Of a stretch of 64,000 nt of DNA, positions 30,096 through 39,101 are shown piece after piece. Location of the stretch: contig JAJDTB010000062.1 of the NCBI GenBank assembly GCA_022827345.1, positions 1-64,000 on the forward strand, given 5' to 3'. The position numbers were made by a program, and so were the translations under genes. A model generated the notes under the pieces. That model searched no databases, had not been told where the DNA came from, and saw only the letters and a list, made by a program, of their open reading frames with translations. This stretch comes from Gemmatimonadota bacterium (GTDB lineage Bacteria; Gemmatimonadota; Gemmatimonadetes; Longimicrobiales; Gaopeijiaceae). Within the stretch, counting starts at the first letter, position 1. Each line of letters opens with the position of its first letter.

Positions 30096-30113
30096 CGCAG
30101 GTATCGGGGCCAA

Positions 30114-30511
30114 GCAGACTTGCCGTCATGACCTCTTTCCTATCTCCACGCCTGGAGCCGGAGAAATCGTGGCTTCCCAGGTGGTCCGGCGCGGAGTCTC
30201 CGTCGAGACCGGGAATAGGCACCCATAAGGTGCGAAAGACAGCGGCTCCGCCACGGCCAGCGCAACGTGATGCCGACACGAAAGCCTGCCGATCTGGACG
30301 GCCTGTTGACTTCGAAAGCCGAATGCAGCCCGCGATGGGAGCGATTGTTCGTCGGTCGCCCTTGACTGGCGACGCGTCCCCCAAAGGATGCGGAACTCTC
30401 GACCCCGGAGCCCTGTCGCCAGTAGTGACGGCCGTTCGGTAGGTCAGCCCCTTTCCCTCGTGCGGGTGGTCCGGCCCCTAGCGAGTCCGCTAACCGACGT
30501 TAGCACCACCC
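30114..30511. other. Intergenic, no gene seen
   Basis: About 400 bp between the defence island and the SDR gene. Open frames here overlap on both strands without start signals or recognisable motifs. This is probably the right boundary of the acquired island. Confidence 0.4.
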
Positions 30512-31291
30512 TCACACCAACGACCGCCCCTGCCCCCCATCCACCGCCACACACGCCCCCGTGATCAAACTCGCCCGCTCCGACGCCAGGAACGCCACCA
30601 CATCCCCCACCTCCCCACCCTTCCCAAACCGCCCTAGCGGCAAGTTCGCCCGCACAAACGCCTTCATCCCGTCCGGGTCGGCCTTCACCCGCTTGTCCCA
30701 GCTGCCACCCGGAAACTGAATCGACCCCGGCGCCACGCAGTTCACGCGGATCGCGTCCTTCGCAAGCTCCAGCGCCATGATCCCGGCCGCCGAGATCAGC
30801 GCCGTCTTCGTCGTGTTGTAGATCGACAGCCCCGGGCCGCCCTTCTCCCGCCCAAACACCGACGACACGAACACGATCGACCCGCCGCCACCCTCGCGCA
30901 TCAGCGGAATCGCCAGCCGCGCCGCCCGGAACCCGGACAGCACATTCAGCTGGATGATGTCCAGCCAGTCCTCGTCGCTCGTCTCCTCGAAGCGGCCGCG
31001 GCGGTTGCCGCCGACATTGTTCACCAGTACGTCGAGCGCCCCGTACCGCTCCCGCACCGCGTCCACCAACTCAGCCGCGCCGCCCTCCTCGGCGATGTCG
31101 CACCGCACCGTAACCACCTCAGCGGCCCCCTCAGCCCGCAGCGTCTCGGCAGCCGCCGCCAGCCCCTCCTCCCCGCGCGCACAGATCGCCAGCCTCGCAC
31201 CCTCCGCCGCCATCGCCCGCGCACTGTAGAACCCCAGGCCGCGGCTGCCCCCCGTGACAACCGCGACCTTCCCTTTCAGTCCCAGGTCCAT
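30512..31291 (-). CDS. Short-chain dehydrogenase/reductase
   Basis: 259 residues from ATG 31291, 4 bp after the stop of the propeller gene. Classical SDR motifs are TGGSRGLG (residues 13-20, cofactor), NNVG, the Ser in VFVSSVFG, and Y-x3-K in YNTTK, then VAPGSI and a C-terminal TGACVAVDGG. It is likely an NAD(P)-dependent oxidoreductase of the FabG type; the substrate cannot be told. Tandem order with the upstream secreted protein suggests co-transcription but no shared function is evident. Confidence 0.85.
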   Translation of the reverse strand: MDLGLKGKVAVVTGGSRGLGFYSARAMAAEGARLAICARGEEGLAAAAETLRAEGAAEVVTVRCDIAEEGGAAELVDAVRERYGALDVLVNNVGGNRRGRFEETSDEDWLDIIQLNVLSGFRAARLAIPLMREGGGGSIVFVSSVFGREKGGPGLSIYNTTKTALISAAGIMALELAKDAIRVNCVAPGSIQFPGGSWDKRVKADPDGMKAFVRANLPLGRFGKGGEVGDVVAFLASERASLITGACVAVDGGQGRSLV

Positions 31292-31295
31292 CGGC

Positions 31296-34200
31296 TCAGC
31301 CCCCGGATCCCGCGCCCACCGGCGCACCCGCGCCGCCGGCCGCGCCCGGCCCGTCGCCGTCGTCCGAGATATTCGCCCGCAGCAACCGCTCCAGCCGCGT
31401 CACGTGCTCCTCCAGCGCCGTATTCAGCTGGTCATACCGCACGATCGCGTCCTGCCCGGGTTCCTGATCCGCACGCGTCAAGTTGCTGTACAGGTACTGC
31501 AACTGGTCCACCAGCATCGGACGCGAGTACCGCCGCGGCGCCGTCACCAGCTCCCGCTCGATCGCCTCGATCTCGGCCGCGAGGTTCCCCCCGCCGCGCT
31601 CCCGCGCCTCGTTGATCCGATGCACCGCCAACCGCCCCTCGCTCAGCGCATCGCGCGCCTGCAGCGCCAGCTCCACCTGCCGCCGCACCACCGCCTCGCC
31701 GGTCCCCTCCGCCACCACACGCGGATCCAGCATCACCTCGAAGCTCCGGCTCGCGCTCCAGTCCCCGGCCGTCAGACGCGCCGTGTACGTCCCCGGCGGC
31801 ACCATCGGCCCGCCGCGACCCGATCGGGCCGGGTTCGCATCCCACGGGCCCGGATACGTCAGGTCCCACGTGAACCGGTGCGTCCCCGCGTCCGAAGGCA
31901 GGCGCGGCGTCCCGAACCGCTCCAGCTGCCACTCGCGCATGCCGGGCTCGGCCGGCACCGTGTACTCCCCGGGACCCTCGCTGGAAAACGAGCGCACGAC
32001 CTCGCCGCTCGAGGCCACGATGTCGAGCGTGATCGGGCCCCGCGCCGCCGACGCCAGCATGTAGTCGATGTTGACGCCCGCCTGCGGATACTCGGGCTCG
32101 TGGGGGTCGCGCGGGCGGAAGCCGCCGAAGCCACCGCCGTAGCGCAACCGGTAGGGGTCGCGGATATCGAACAGGTGGGCGTCAGCGCCGGCTACACGGT
32201 CGCTGAGTTCGTGCAGCGGCGTGAGGTTGTCGAGGATCCAGAATCCCCGGCCCATTGTCGACAACACCAGGTCTCCCTGCACGACCTTCATGTCCGTGAT
32301 GGGCGTTGCCGGAAGGTTCAGCTGGAAGGGCTGCCACGCGCCGCCGTCGTCGAACGAGACGAACATCCCGAACTCGGTGCCCAGGTAGAGCAGGCCCTCG
32401 CGGTCGGGATCCTCGCGCACGACGCGCACGGGATGGTTGTTCGGCACGCCGTTGTCGCCGGTGGTGATGCGGGTCCAGGTCGCGCCGTAGTCGTCGGTGC
32501 GGTAGGTGTGCGGGGTGAAGTCGCCCATCATGTAGCGGAGGATCGCGACGTAGGCCTTGGCCGGGTCGTGATGCGAGACCGCGATGGTCTGGACGCGGCC
32601 GTAGGGGCCGATGCCGGGGGGCGTCACGTCGGTCCAGTTGCGGCCGCCGTCGCGGGTGACGTGCACCGGTCCGTCGTTGGCGCCCGCCCAGATGACGCCG
32701 GGCTCCAGCACCGACTCCTGGATGTCGTAGAGGACCGAGAAGTGCTCCTCGCCGGTGACGTCGATGGTGATCGGCGTGCCCGACACGACCTGGGTCTCGG
32801 GGGTGAAGGCTGTGAGGTCGGGCGAGATGGTCTCCCAGTACTGCCCGCCGTTGGTGGTCACGTGCACGTACTGCGAGCCGTGGTAGACCTTGTTGGGATC
32901 GTGCGGCGAGACGTGGATGGGGACCACGCGCTGGAAGCGGTACTCGAGGTCGCGCGGGTTGTGCCCGTAGAGGTTGCCGAAGCCGACGTAGTACTGCGCC
33001 TCCTGCCCCGTGCGCCGGTTGTAGAGCCCGAAGCGGCCCTTGCAGTTGGCGTAGACGATGTCCGGATCGCCGGGCTTGGGCACCACCGGACCGGTCTCGC
33101 AGCCCCCGTGGGCTTCCCAGGCCGACTGGGATCCGCCGGGCTCGGAGCGCTCGGGCAGGGCGGGCACCGAGATGGTCGAGTTGTCCTGCTGGCCGGCGTA
33201 GAGGCGGTAGGGGAAGTCGTCGGAGACGTCCACCTGGTAGAGTTCGGCGGTGGGCTGGTTGTACTGGGTGGACCAGGTCATGCCGCCGTCGAGCGACACG
33301 TTGGCGCCCCCGTCGTTCGACTGGATCAGGATGTTCGGGTTCTCCGGGTTGATCCACATGTCGTGGTTGTCGCCGTGCGGTGTCCGCTCGGAGATCCAGC
33401 TCACGCCCCCGTCGACGGACTTCCAGTGGCCCTCGGCCATCCCCCAGAGGATGTCGGGGTCGGTGGGGTGCCCCTCGAGGTTGTTGTAGTAGAAGGGCCG
33501 GTTGCGGATCGGCTGGAAGTCGGAGACCTGACGCCAGGAGGCGCCTCGGTCGTCGGAGCGGTAGACGCCGCCGGTGTCGGCGGGCGCCTCGATGAGCACG
33601 TACACCCGGTCGGGGTCGGCCGCGCTGACCGCGAGGTCGGACTTGCCGCGCAGGCCGGTGGGGAGGCCGGTGGTGGCCCGGTCCCAGTTGTCGCCGCCGT
33701 CGCGCGAAATGAAGACGCCGCCCTGCATGCCGCCCGAGATGATCGTCCAGGGCTTGCGCTCGGCCTGCCACATGCTGGCGTAGACGGTGCTCGGGTCGTC
33801 GGGCGCGAACTCGAGGTCGACCGCGCCGGTGCTGTCCGAGACGAAGAGGACGTTCTCCCAGCTCGCACCCCCGTCGCTGCTGCGGTACACGCCCCGCTCC
33901 GCGTTCGGCGCGAAGGGGTTGCCGATGGCCGCGACGTAGACGAGGTCGGGGTTGGTGGGGTGGATGAGGATCGCCCCTGAATTCCCGGTGGCCGCTAGCC
34001 CGACATGCTGCCAGGTGGCCCCCGCGTCGGTGGATTTGTAGACCCCGTCGCCGATGATCACGTTGCTGCGCAGGCCGTCCGAGCCGGTCGACACGTAGAC
34101 GATGTTCGGGTCGGAGTCGGCGACGCGGATGGCGCCGATCGAGCCCGTGCCGATGTATCCGTCGGAGATGTTGTGCCAGCTGTGGCCGTTGTCGGTGGTC

Positions 34201-34439
34201 TTCCAGACGCCGCCGCCCGTCGCCCCCATGTAGAAGGTGGTGGGGTGGGCGACGTGGCCTGCGACGGCGGTGACGCGGCCGCCGCGCGAGGGGCCGACGT
34301 AGCGGTAGCGGAAGCTGCCGAAGAGGTCGTCGCTGTAGGCGGTGGCGCCGTTTTGGGCGGTGGCGGGGGTGGGTGGGAAGATGGCGGCGCCGGCGGCCGC
34401 GGCGATGACGAGGGTCGTGATGCCCAGGAGCCTTCTCAT
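31296..34439 (-). CDS. Large secreted BNR/VPS10-like beta-propeller protein
   Basis: 1047 residues with a signal peptide (cleavage near residue 28, PATAQN). About twelve Asp-box/BNR motifs of the form S-x-D-G-G-x-x-W (TTDNGHSWHN, KSTDAGATWQ, RSSDGGASWE, SRDGGDNWDR) build one or two large propellers of the sortilin/VPS10 or xyloglucanase-like type. A C-terminal ~250-residue part has an immunoglobulin-like FTWDLTYPGPWDANPARSGR segment and helices. NCBI commonly labels relatives as glycosyl hydrolases, but no catalytic residues are recognised. It is exported to the periplasm or outside. Confidence 0.8.
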   Translation of the reverse strand: MRRLLGITTLVIAAAAGAAIFPPTPATAQNGATAYSDDLFGSFRYRYVGPSRGGRVTAVAGHVAHPTTFYMGATGGGVWKTTDNGHSWHNISDGYIGTGSIGAIRVADSDPNIVYVSTGSDGLRSNVIIGDGVYKSTDAGATWQHVGLAATGNSGAILIHPTNPDLVYVAAIGNPFAPNAERGVYRSSDGGASWENVLFVSDSTGAVDLEFAPDDPSTVYASMWQAERKPWTIISGGMQGGVFISRDGGDNWDRATTGLPTGLRGKSDLAVSAADPDRVYVLIEAPADTGGVYRSDDRGASWRQVSDFQPIRNRPFYYNNLEGHPTDPDILWGMAEGHWKSVDGGVSWISERTPHGDNHDMWINPENPNILIQSNDGGANVSLDGGMTWSTQYNQPTAELYQVDVSDDFPYRLYAGQQDNSTISVPALPERSEPGGSQSAWEAHGGCETGPVVPKPGDPDIVYANCKGRFGLYNRRTGQEAQYYVGFGNLYGHNPRDLEYRFQRVVPIHVSPHDPNKVYHGSQYVHVTTNGGQYWETISPDLTAFTPETQVVSGTPITIDVTGEEHFSVLYDIQESVLEPGVIWAGANDGPVHVTRDGGRNWTDVTPPGIGPYGRVQTIAVSHHDPAKAYVAILRYMMGDFTPHTYRTDDYGATWTRITTGDNGVPNNHPVRVVREDPDREGLLYLGTEFGMFVSFDDGGAWQPFQLNLPATPITDMKVVQGDLVLSTMGRGFWILDNLTPLHELSDRVAGADAHLFDIRDPYRLRYGGGFGGFRPRDPHEPEYPQAGVNIDYMLASAARGPITLDIVASSGEVVRSFSSEGPGEYTVPAEPGMREWQLERFGTPRLPSDAGTHRFTWDLTYPGPWDANPARSGRGGPMVPPGTYTARLTAGDWSASRSFEVMLDPRVVAEGTGEAVVRRQVELALQARDALSEGRLAVHRINEARERGGGNLAAEIEAIERELVTAPRRYSRPMLVDQLQYLYSNLTRADQEPGQDAIVRYDQLNTALEEHVTRLERLLRANISDDGDGPGAAGGAGAPVGAGSGG

Positions 34440-34552
34440 GCAGGGTCTCTTTCGGGTTGGGGCGTGGTGTCTTGGTGCCTGTCTGCAAGCGACCGGACAG
34501 TTGCGTCCGGAGCCGGTTGAAAGTACCGCGCCGGGCGGGCCGGGTACAGCCG

Positions 34553-35113
34553 TCAGCGCCCGATCGGAATCCCGCGCAGCGCGATCCGCAGCACCGCGAG
34601 TTCGGCGTTCTCGCGCACCCGCCAGACGCCGTCCTCCAGCACGAGGGTCGTCGTGGGCGCGGCCTCGATGACGGTGCCCATGTGGTCGGTCGTCTCCCGG
34701 TAGACGACATGACGGATCGTGTCGCCCTCGGCGACCGTCCCCAGCACCCGGAAATCAGTCATCACCTGCGACTCCATCAGCCCGCGGGCGTAGCGCGTCA
34801 GCCCCGTCATCGAGCGCTCGAAGACTTCGCGGGGCGACCAGCTCTCCCATTCCTCGAGCGAGGCGTCGTAGAGCTGGATCAGGATGCTGTCGCCCCGAAG
34901 GCTCTCGACGAGCTGCCGCGAGATGAGGTGGAACTCCGCCAGCGCCTCCGTGTGCATTTGCTCTGAGACCTGTGCCCAGCGCAGCCGGCTGAGCCCGTCG
35001 AAGAACGCCTGGGCGGCTTCCTCGGGGGTGGCCTGGGCGGCGGCGGGGTGCGGAATCGCGGCCGGAGTCAATGACGCGGCCACGGCAAGTAACACGGCCA
35101 GGACCCGGCGCAT
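34553..35113 (-). CDS. Secreted hypothetical protein
   Basis: 186 residues from ATG 35113, with a signal peptide (VLAVLLAVAASLTPAAIPHP, cleavage after AAAQA). The rest is a small alpha/beta domain of NTF2-like pattern: TPEEAAQAFFDGLSRLRWAQ, then EVFERSMTGLTRY, and C-terminal strands RHVVYRETTDHMG and TTTLVLEDGVWRV. An NTF2-like or DUF3828-type fold is likely. It lies 113 bp upstream of the propeller gene on the same strand. The function is unknown. Confidence 0.65.
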   Translation of the reverse strand: MRRVLAVLLAVAASLTPAAIPHPAAAQATPEEAAQAFFDGLSRLRWAQVSEQMHTEALAEFHLISRQLVESLRGDSILIQLYDASLEEWESWSPREVFERSMTGLTRYARGLMESQVMTDFRVLGTVAEGDTIRHVVYRETTDHMGTVIEAAPTTTLVLEDGVWRVRENAELAVLRIALRGIPIGR

Positions 35114-35132
35114 GGGCAGCGCGGCGCGCGGA

Positions 35133-35459
35133 CTAGTCACATCCCGTGGCGATTATGAGTGCACGGCATACTTCCGCCATCCTGGCCTCGCCAAGTGACC
35201 CCACATAGTGGGTGAGCAGCCGCTGCTCGACGGTCTGAACCCAATCCAGGTTCACCACGGAGTCGTGCTTCAGGCCTTCGTCCACTCCAACCGGTACTTC
35301 GCTTGGCAGCCCGCGGATGTGGGATGTCACCGGCGCGACCACGGCAGTCCGCAACAGCGGGAGCACGGATTGCCGGGTCAGGATCACTACCGGGCGCCTC
35401 TTGTCCGGGGGGTTGAAGGTGTACAGCCAGATTTCTCCCCGTTGTGGGCGTCCGGTCAT
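35133..35459 (-). CDS. mazF: MazF/PemK-family toxin
   Basis: 108 residues from ATG 35459. RGEIWLYTFNPPDKRRPVVI and VVAPVTSHIRGLPSEVPV are the conserved MazF/PemK blocks; the C-terminus LDWVQTVEQRLL completes the fold. MazF toxins are sequence-specific mRNA endoribonucleases. Its ATG overlaps the antitoxin stop (ATGA), the usual arrangement. Confidence 0.9.
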   Translation of the reverse strand: MTGRPQRGEIWLYTFNPPDKRRPVVILTRQSVLPLLRTAVVAPVTSHIRGLPSEVPVGVDEGLKHDSVVNLDWVQTVEQRLLTHYVGSLGEARMAEVCRALIIATGCD

Positions 35460-35689
35460 TCTTCGGGCCACACACCCTGGGCCGCCCACTCCTTCAACTC
35501 GCGGTCGAGTTCGGCGGCATTCGCGTATCCCTCGCGGTACTGCCGGTCGATCTCCTCGGCTTCCTTTCGCTTCAGGAACGCTGCGGCAGCCTCGCGCAGG
35601 ACCGCGGATCGACTGCGTTCGCGCACCATCGCGTGTCTATCGAGTCTGGCAAGGAGCGCCTCGTCAAACGTGACCTGAATCGCTTTCAT
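35456..35689 (-). CDS. Ribbon-helix-helix antitoxin (MazE-like)
   Basis: 77 residues. The N-terminal KAIQVTFDEALLARLDRH and SRSAVLREAAAAFLKRKEAE form a ribbon-helix-helix DNA-binding domain; the acidic C-terminus (ELDRELKEWAAQGVWPEE) is the toxin-binding tail. It is expected to repress its own promoter and neutralise the MazF-type toxin downstream. Confidence 0.88.
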   Translation of the reverse strand: MKAIQVTFDEALLARLDRHAMVRERSRSAVLREAAAAFLKRKEAEEIDRQYREGYANAAELDRELKEWAAQGVWPEE

Positions 35690-35795
35690 GGACCATCTCC
35701 ATCATGGATTATCGACATGATTAATGTATATGGCAATGCGGTATCGAGCATAGAGCAGGTACGGACGCCCGACCGCAGACCCGAAGGAGACACCC

Positions 35796-35945
35796 ACGAC
35801 GAGCAGGACGAACACCGCGACCCGACGCCTGGCCTCCGCTGCCGCACTGCTGCTTGCAAGCGGTTTGGTGGATGAGGGCGGCGTTCCCCTCGCGGCCCAG
35901 ACCTTCCCGACGGACGACCCCGTCATCCGCGCGATGTGGGAGGAA
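35796..35945 (+). pseudogene. Secreted peptidase gene, N-terminal remnant
   Basis: A plus-strand frame reads a signal peptide (RRLASAAALLLASGLVDE) and the start of a mature protein (PLAAQTFPTDDPVIRAMWEE), a pattern I associate with secreted M28/M20-type peptidases of this group. It has AAGGAGA at the right distance but ACG in place of a start codon (35796), and the similarity ends near 35945, just before the left 25-bp repeat (36021). It looks like a host gene cut off by insertion of the cassette at 36.0-39.1 kb. Confidence 0.45.
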
Positions 35946-36020
35946 ACGGGGCAGCAGGGTGTGTGGCCGCGGTGCGGGCCGCCGAGGATGAGTTCGCCGG
36001 GGCAGTAGGGGGCGCAACTG

Positions 36021-36045
36021 GCGCGCAACAACAAATGATGCGCGG
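36021..36045 (+). repeat. Left 25-bp direct repeat of an accessory cassette
   Basis: 25 bp beginning GCGCGCAACAACAAATGATG, identical at 24 of 25 positions to 39048-39072 in the same orientation. It contains a CGCGCA/TGCGCG inverted repeat. The two copies enclose the AlbA-type gene and the RES/Xre pair. Confidence 0.75.
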
Positions 36046-36123
36046 GAGGAGTGCCGGATCGCTGTCAACCGGGTTCGATCGATCTCTCCAAGGCGCACAG
36101 GAATCGGTGCGTATTTCGTTCCC

Positions 36124-37866
36124 CTACTCCTGCGGCGTTGCTGCCCAATGCTCAACGAGCGCGGAACGGCCGATGATTTCGACAATGCGTACGAAGCGGA
36201 CCACACCGTCCGAGTCGGTCAGCTGGAGCGCTTCGCCGGGCACGAAATGAACGGGCTGCGGCCGGCCCCGGCCAACGGCGATGTTCGACGCATACAGGTA
36301 GGTGCGATCCAGCGCGTCGCGAATGGGGTTTAGCCGCCCTTTCAACCCGGGCAGGTGGCCAGTCGCCTCGGCGAAGATGGTGCTCCCGCCCCGCGGCAAT
36401 GGGGTCAGATCGAGTGCCAGAGCGCCAGCCGCAGGAAGCCATTCCCGGACCAGACACGCCGCATGATTGGGTGCCGCACCGAACACCGTCATTGGCAACT
36501 CGGTCGTGTAGAGGTCCATGACGGCCTCGCCGTGTTCGTCCGCGACCGCCTGTTTCCAGGTTCGGTTCGGGAACAAGGCCAGGACGTCCGCTCCAGGCAG
36601 GGGCTGCCCGTCCGCCCTTACGGTGACAACCACGCGAGAGGAGGTGGCGTCCTGCGGTGCGGCGGGGATCCGCAACAGAACCTCCGCGCTGTCGATCAAC
36701 CGGTACTCCGGCGACCGTCCGGAGAGCTCGCGGGTCTTGCGCATGATTGCGGGGACACCATCCCCGCGGCGCTCCATGAAATAGCGCCGGTGCGCGGAGC
36801 CACGAGTATCGCCCACGCCCATTCGACCCATCACGGAAGCGATGACCTCATTCCGCGTCGCCTGCCTCAGAGCCATGCTCTCGACGGTCAGGTTGTTGGG
36901 GAGCGCACCGGGAGACTGGAGCTCCAGGCGGTCCGAGAACATCGACAGGCGGATCCTGCCGCCTCGGATTGAATAGTCGCGATGCACAACGGCGTTGACG
37001 ATCGCCTCGAAGAGCGCCGTCTCGCTGTACTGCGGCATATCGATCCGCGCAGGGGTCTTGCGGGCGGCCACCTGCATGTTCCGCACTACAAACGTCAGCG
37101 CGTCCGCGATCTGTCGCTGGAGCGGACCGGTGATCTCCTGCGAGTCCACCTGGCCGGTTGTACGGTCCGTCCCTCGATAGCGGGTCGCAGTAATGACCGC
37201 GTTCGGCAGCCACCGCTCGGGACGATGCGTACACAAAAGCAAGCCGGCGATGGTTGCGCACTGGAGGCCGGACTCGTCCGACCCGAGCAGCGCGAGCTTC
37301 GTCAGCGCGACCTCCGGCTCGGTAGCACCCTCGGCGCTCAGCATCGGCCTCCAAAGTGCGGCGTCAAGCGTGTCGAACCCGGTGCCTGCCACCGGCTGCT
37401 CGTCGAACCACAGGTGCCGGCCCTGAGCACGCCGCTGTGCCAGCCGCATCGGTTCGTCGCCCGTCAACCGGCGTTTGCTTGCGCCGACACGGACCCAGCT
37501 TCTACCCCCGCGTTCGTGCAGGGTGTCGCCTCGGGGCACCTCGACCAGGATGAAGGCCTTGCCGTCCAGCTGCCGATGATGCACACCAATGCGCAGGGCG
37601 GGTTTGATGGCATCCGTACTCACAGCGACCAGCATGTTGTCGAGGGCAGACAGCTGATTACGGGATATGCCCTGAAGCGACCCGTCATCGGTCACGCCCA
37701 TCAGCAGTCTGCCGCCATTCGAGTTGGCGAAGGCAATCATTTCGGCGGCGAGATCATCGCGACTGGGGCTCACGGGACGGTCGCCGGAAAACTCTACCTG
37801 CTTGAACTCCCACCTGGTGTCCTCGCCCAGGCTCAGCCGCTGCCGGATGTCCTCGTCACGCAGCAT
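36124..37866 (-). CDS. AlbA_2 (Schlafen-like) ATP-binding protein
   Basis: 580 residues. The N-terminal AlbA_2 domain shows DTRWEFKQVEF, LAAEMIAFANSNGGRLLMGV and GVTDDGSLQG. A GHKL/HATPase_c_4-like region follows (YSETALFEAIVNAVVHRDYS, then RLELQSPGALPNNLT). Such proteins are annotated as ATP-binding or transcriptional regulators and are common in defence islands; the Schlafen link suggests nucleic-acid processing. The last ~150 residues (after the winged-helix-like part) include a beta-rich segment (RVVVTVRADGQPLPGADVLA) and are not part of the usual domain set. It shares its repeat-bounded cassette with RES/Xre. Confidence 0.75.
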   Translation of the reverse strand: MLRDEDIRQRLSLGEDTRWEFKQVEFSGDRPVSPSRDDLAAEMIAFANSNGGRLLMGVTDDGSLQGISRNQLSALDNMLVAVSTDAIKPALRIGVHHRQLDGKAFILVEVPRGDTLHERGGRSWVRVGASKRRLTGDEPMRLAQRRAQGRHLWFDEQPVAGTGFDTLDAALWRPMLSAEGATEPEVALTKLALLGSDESGLQCATIAGLLLCTHRPERWLPNAVITATRYRGTDRTTGQVDSQEITGPLQRQIADALTFVVRNMQVAARKTPARIDMPQYSETALFEAIVNAVVHRDYSIRGGRIRLSMFSDRLELQSPGALPNNLTVESMALRQATRNEVIASVMGRMGVGDTRGSAHRRYFMERRGDGVPAIMRKTRELSGRSPEYRLIDSAEVLLRIPAAPQDATSSRVVVTVRADGQPLPGADVLALFPNRTWKQAVADEHGEAVMDLYTTELPMTVFGAAPNHAACLVREWLPAAGALALDLTPLPRGGSTIFAEATGHLPGLKGRLNPIRDALDRTYLYASNIAVGRGRPQPVHFVPGEALQLTDSDGVVRFVRIVEIIGRSALVEHWAATPQE

Positions 37867-38064
37867 CGATCGCTACCCGAGATTCCGGCGCCTGGAGATC
37901 CACAACCCGGCCTCGAAGCCGACCGTTGCGCCGCTGTCAGTATTCACTGCGGGCATCGTTGTGGGCATCTCGCTTCTTCCATCCGCCGGGGATCGCCGTT
38001 TCGTTTGCGAAAAATACGACCTCCGACGGGTCGCCGTCACCCTCGGTGCAGCCGCCCCGTCCCG

Positions 38065-38628
38065 TCACAACGACAGTGGCATCCCCAAGGCGGCCGCAGC
38101 TTCACCGAGCGCCGGGGTGTCGCTGACGATTTCTCGCGGTTCGCCGAAGTGCAGATCCGGACCGGCCCGGGCGGTGAAGAGGACAACGCCGTGCCAGTCG
38201 CCCCGAAAGCTCGACCACCAGCGCAACCCGACGTTCCCGCTGTCCCAGATCGACGCCGCGATCGGCTGGGTGCTCCGCCGGTGGCGGGACGCGATCTGAT
38301 CCGGCCCAAGACGTCGGCGGCGCAGCGTTGCGGGATCGCAGAGGTCGACAATCTCTGCGGCCTCGTCCGCCCCCAGCTGGACATCCACCAGCGCAAGAGG
38401 GCGTCCCGCCCTGCGCAGATGAGCCGCGCGGAGCGGCCGGTTGCGCCAGGGCTGCAGGGCCTCGGCGATCGCGTGCTCCGGTGATTCGGCAACGTAGAGG
38501 ACCGGAGAACAGGCAATGGGGAGGTCGAAACGTCCCCGGGCAGTCGTGGCGGGGATGTAGGAGGGCGAAAAAGGCTCCCCGTCGGGCATTTCGCGGTCCC
38601 AGGGAAAGACTCGCCAGTACAGAGACAT
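38065..38628 (-). CDS. RES-domain toxin
   Basis: 187 residues of the RES family: YWRVFPW near the start (conserved Arg), LYVAESPEHAIAEALQPW with the conserved Glu, and WDSGNVGLRWWSSFRGDWHG in the centre. RES toxins degrade NAD+ by phosphorolysis (MbcT) or hydrolysis. It starts 16 bp after the Xre-type antitoxin gene on the same strand, the standard RES/Xre arrangement. Confidence 0.85.
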   Translation of the reverse strand: MSLYWRVFPWDREMPDGEPFSPSYIPATTARGRFDLPIACSPVLYVAESPEHAIAEALQPWRNRPLRAAHLRRAGRPLALVDVQLGADEAAEIVDLCDPATLRRRRLGPDQIASRHRRSTQPIAASIWDSGNVGLRWWSSFRGDWHGVVLFTARAGPDLHFGEPREIVSDTPALGEAAAALGMPLSL

Positions 38629-38644
38629 GGTGTCGTCCCGCCGC

Positions 38645-39019
38645 TCAGGCGAAGACGCCGGCCTTCATCGCCTCGAGAGCGCCCACGACCTCGGCGAGCT
38701 GGCCCTGCTGGATGTGGCAGGCCGGTGTGACGCCATCGAGGTGGGCGTTCGCGCCGGTGAGCCACTCCTCCACGATGTCGGCGTCCAGCCACCGCAGCAG
38801 CATCTCGACGACCAGCGCCAGTCCCGCGAGCCGGTCGGCGTTGTCCCGGTCCGGGCGCTGACCGCTCCGCCAGCGCGAGACCTGTGACGACGAGACCCCC
38901 AGGATCTCTGCCAGGGCACGGTCGGACTTCACCACCGAGCGAATCATCTGCAGGTGACTTCGGGCCCTGGCGCGGCGATGATCGGGGGTTTGCACGGTGC
39001 CATCGGCGGCTTGAGTCAT
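38645..39019 (-). CDS. Xre/MbcA/ParS-type antitoxin
   Basis: 124 residues. A helix-turn-helix (VKSDRALAEILGVSSSQVSR then WRSGQRPDRDN) is followed by the MbcA/ParS/Xre C-terminal domain (VVEMLLRWLDADIVEEWLTG, LEAMKAGVFA). Partners of RES toxins bind and block the NAD+ site and repress the operon. It lies just inside the right 25-bp repeat. Confidence 0.85.
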   Translation of the reverse strand: MTQAADGTVQTPDHRRARARSHLQMIRSVVKSDRALAEILGVSSSQVSRWRSGQRPDRDNADRLAGLALVVEMLLRWLDADIVEEWLTGANAHLDGVTPACHIQQGQLAEVVGALEAMKAGVFA

Positions 39020-39047
39020 GGGGTCAAGCTACCGGGGCTCGGCGAGA

Positions 39048-39072
39048 GCGCGCAACAAAAAATGATGCGCGG
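39048..39072 (+). repeat. Right 25-bp direct repeat of an accessory cassette
   Basis: Matches 36021-36045 at 24 of 25 positions (one C to A change), same orientation, 3027 bp apart. It lies between the Xre antitoxin and the serine-hydrolase gene and ends 30 bp before the latter's stop codon region. Confidence 0.75.
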
Positions 39073-39101
39073 CGTGTGGCGCGGTCGGAGGCGGGCGGGC
39101 G

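Noticed and set aside
31254-33980. A 908-codon plus-strand open frame
   Set aside because: It runs antisense to the large BNR/VPS10-like gene in high-GC DNA and is rich in H, R and V with no recognisable domain; the minus-strand gene has a signal peptide and Asp-box repeats.
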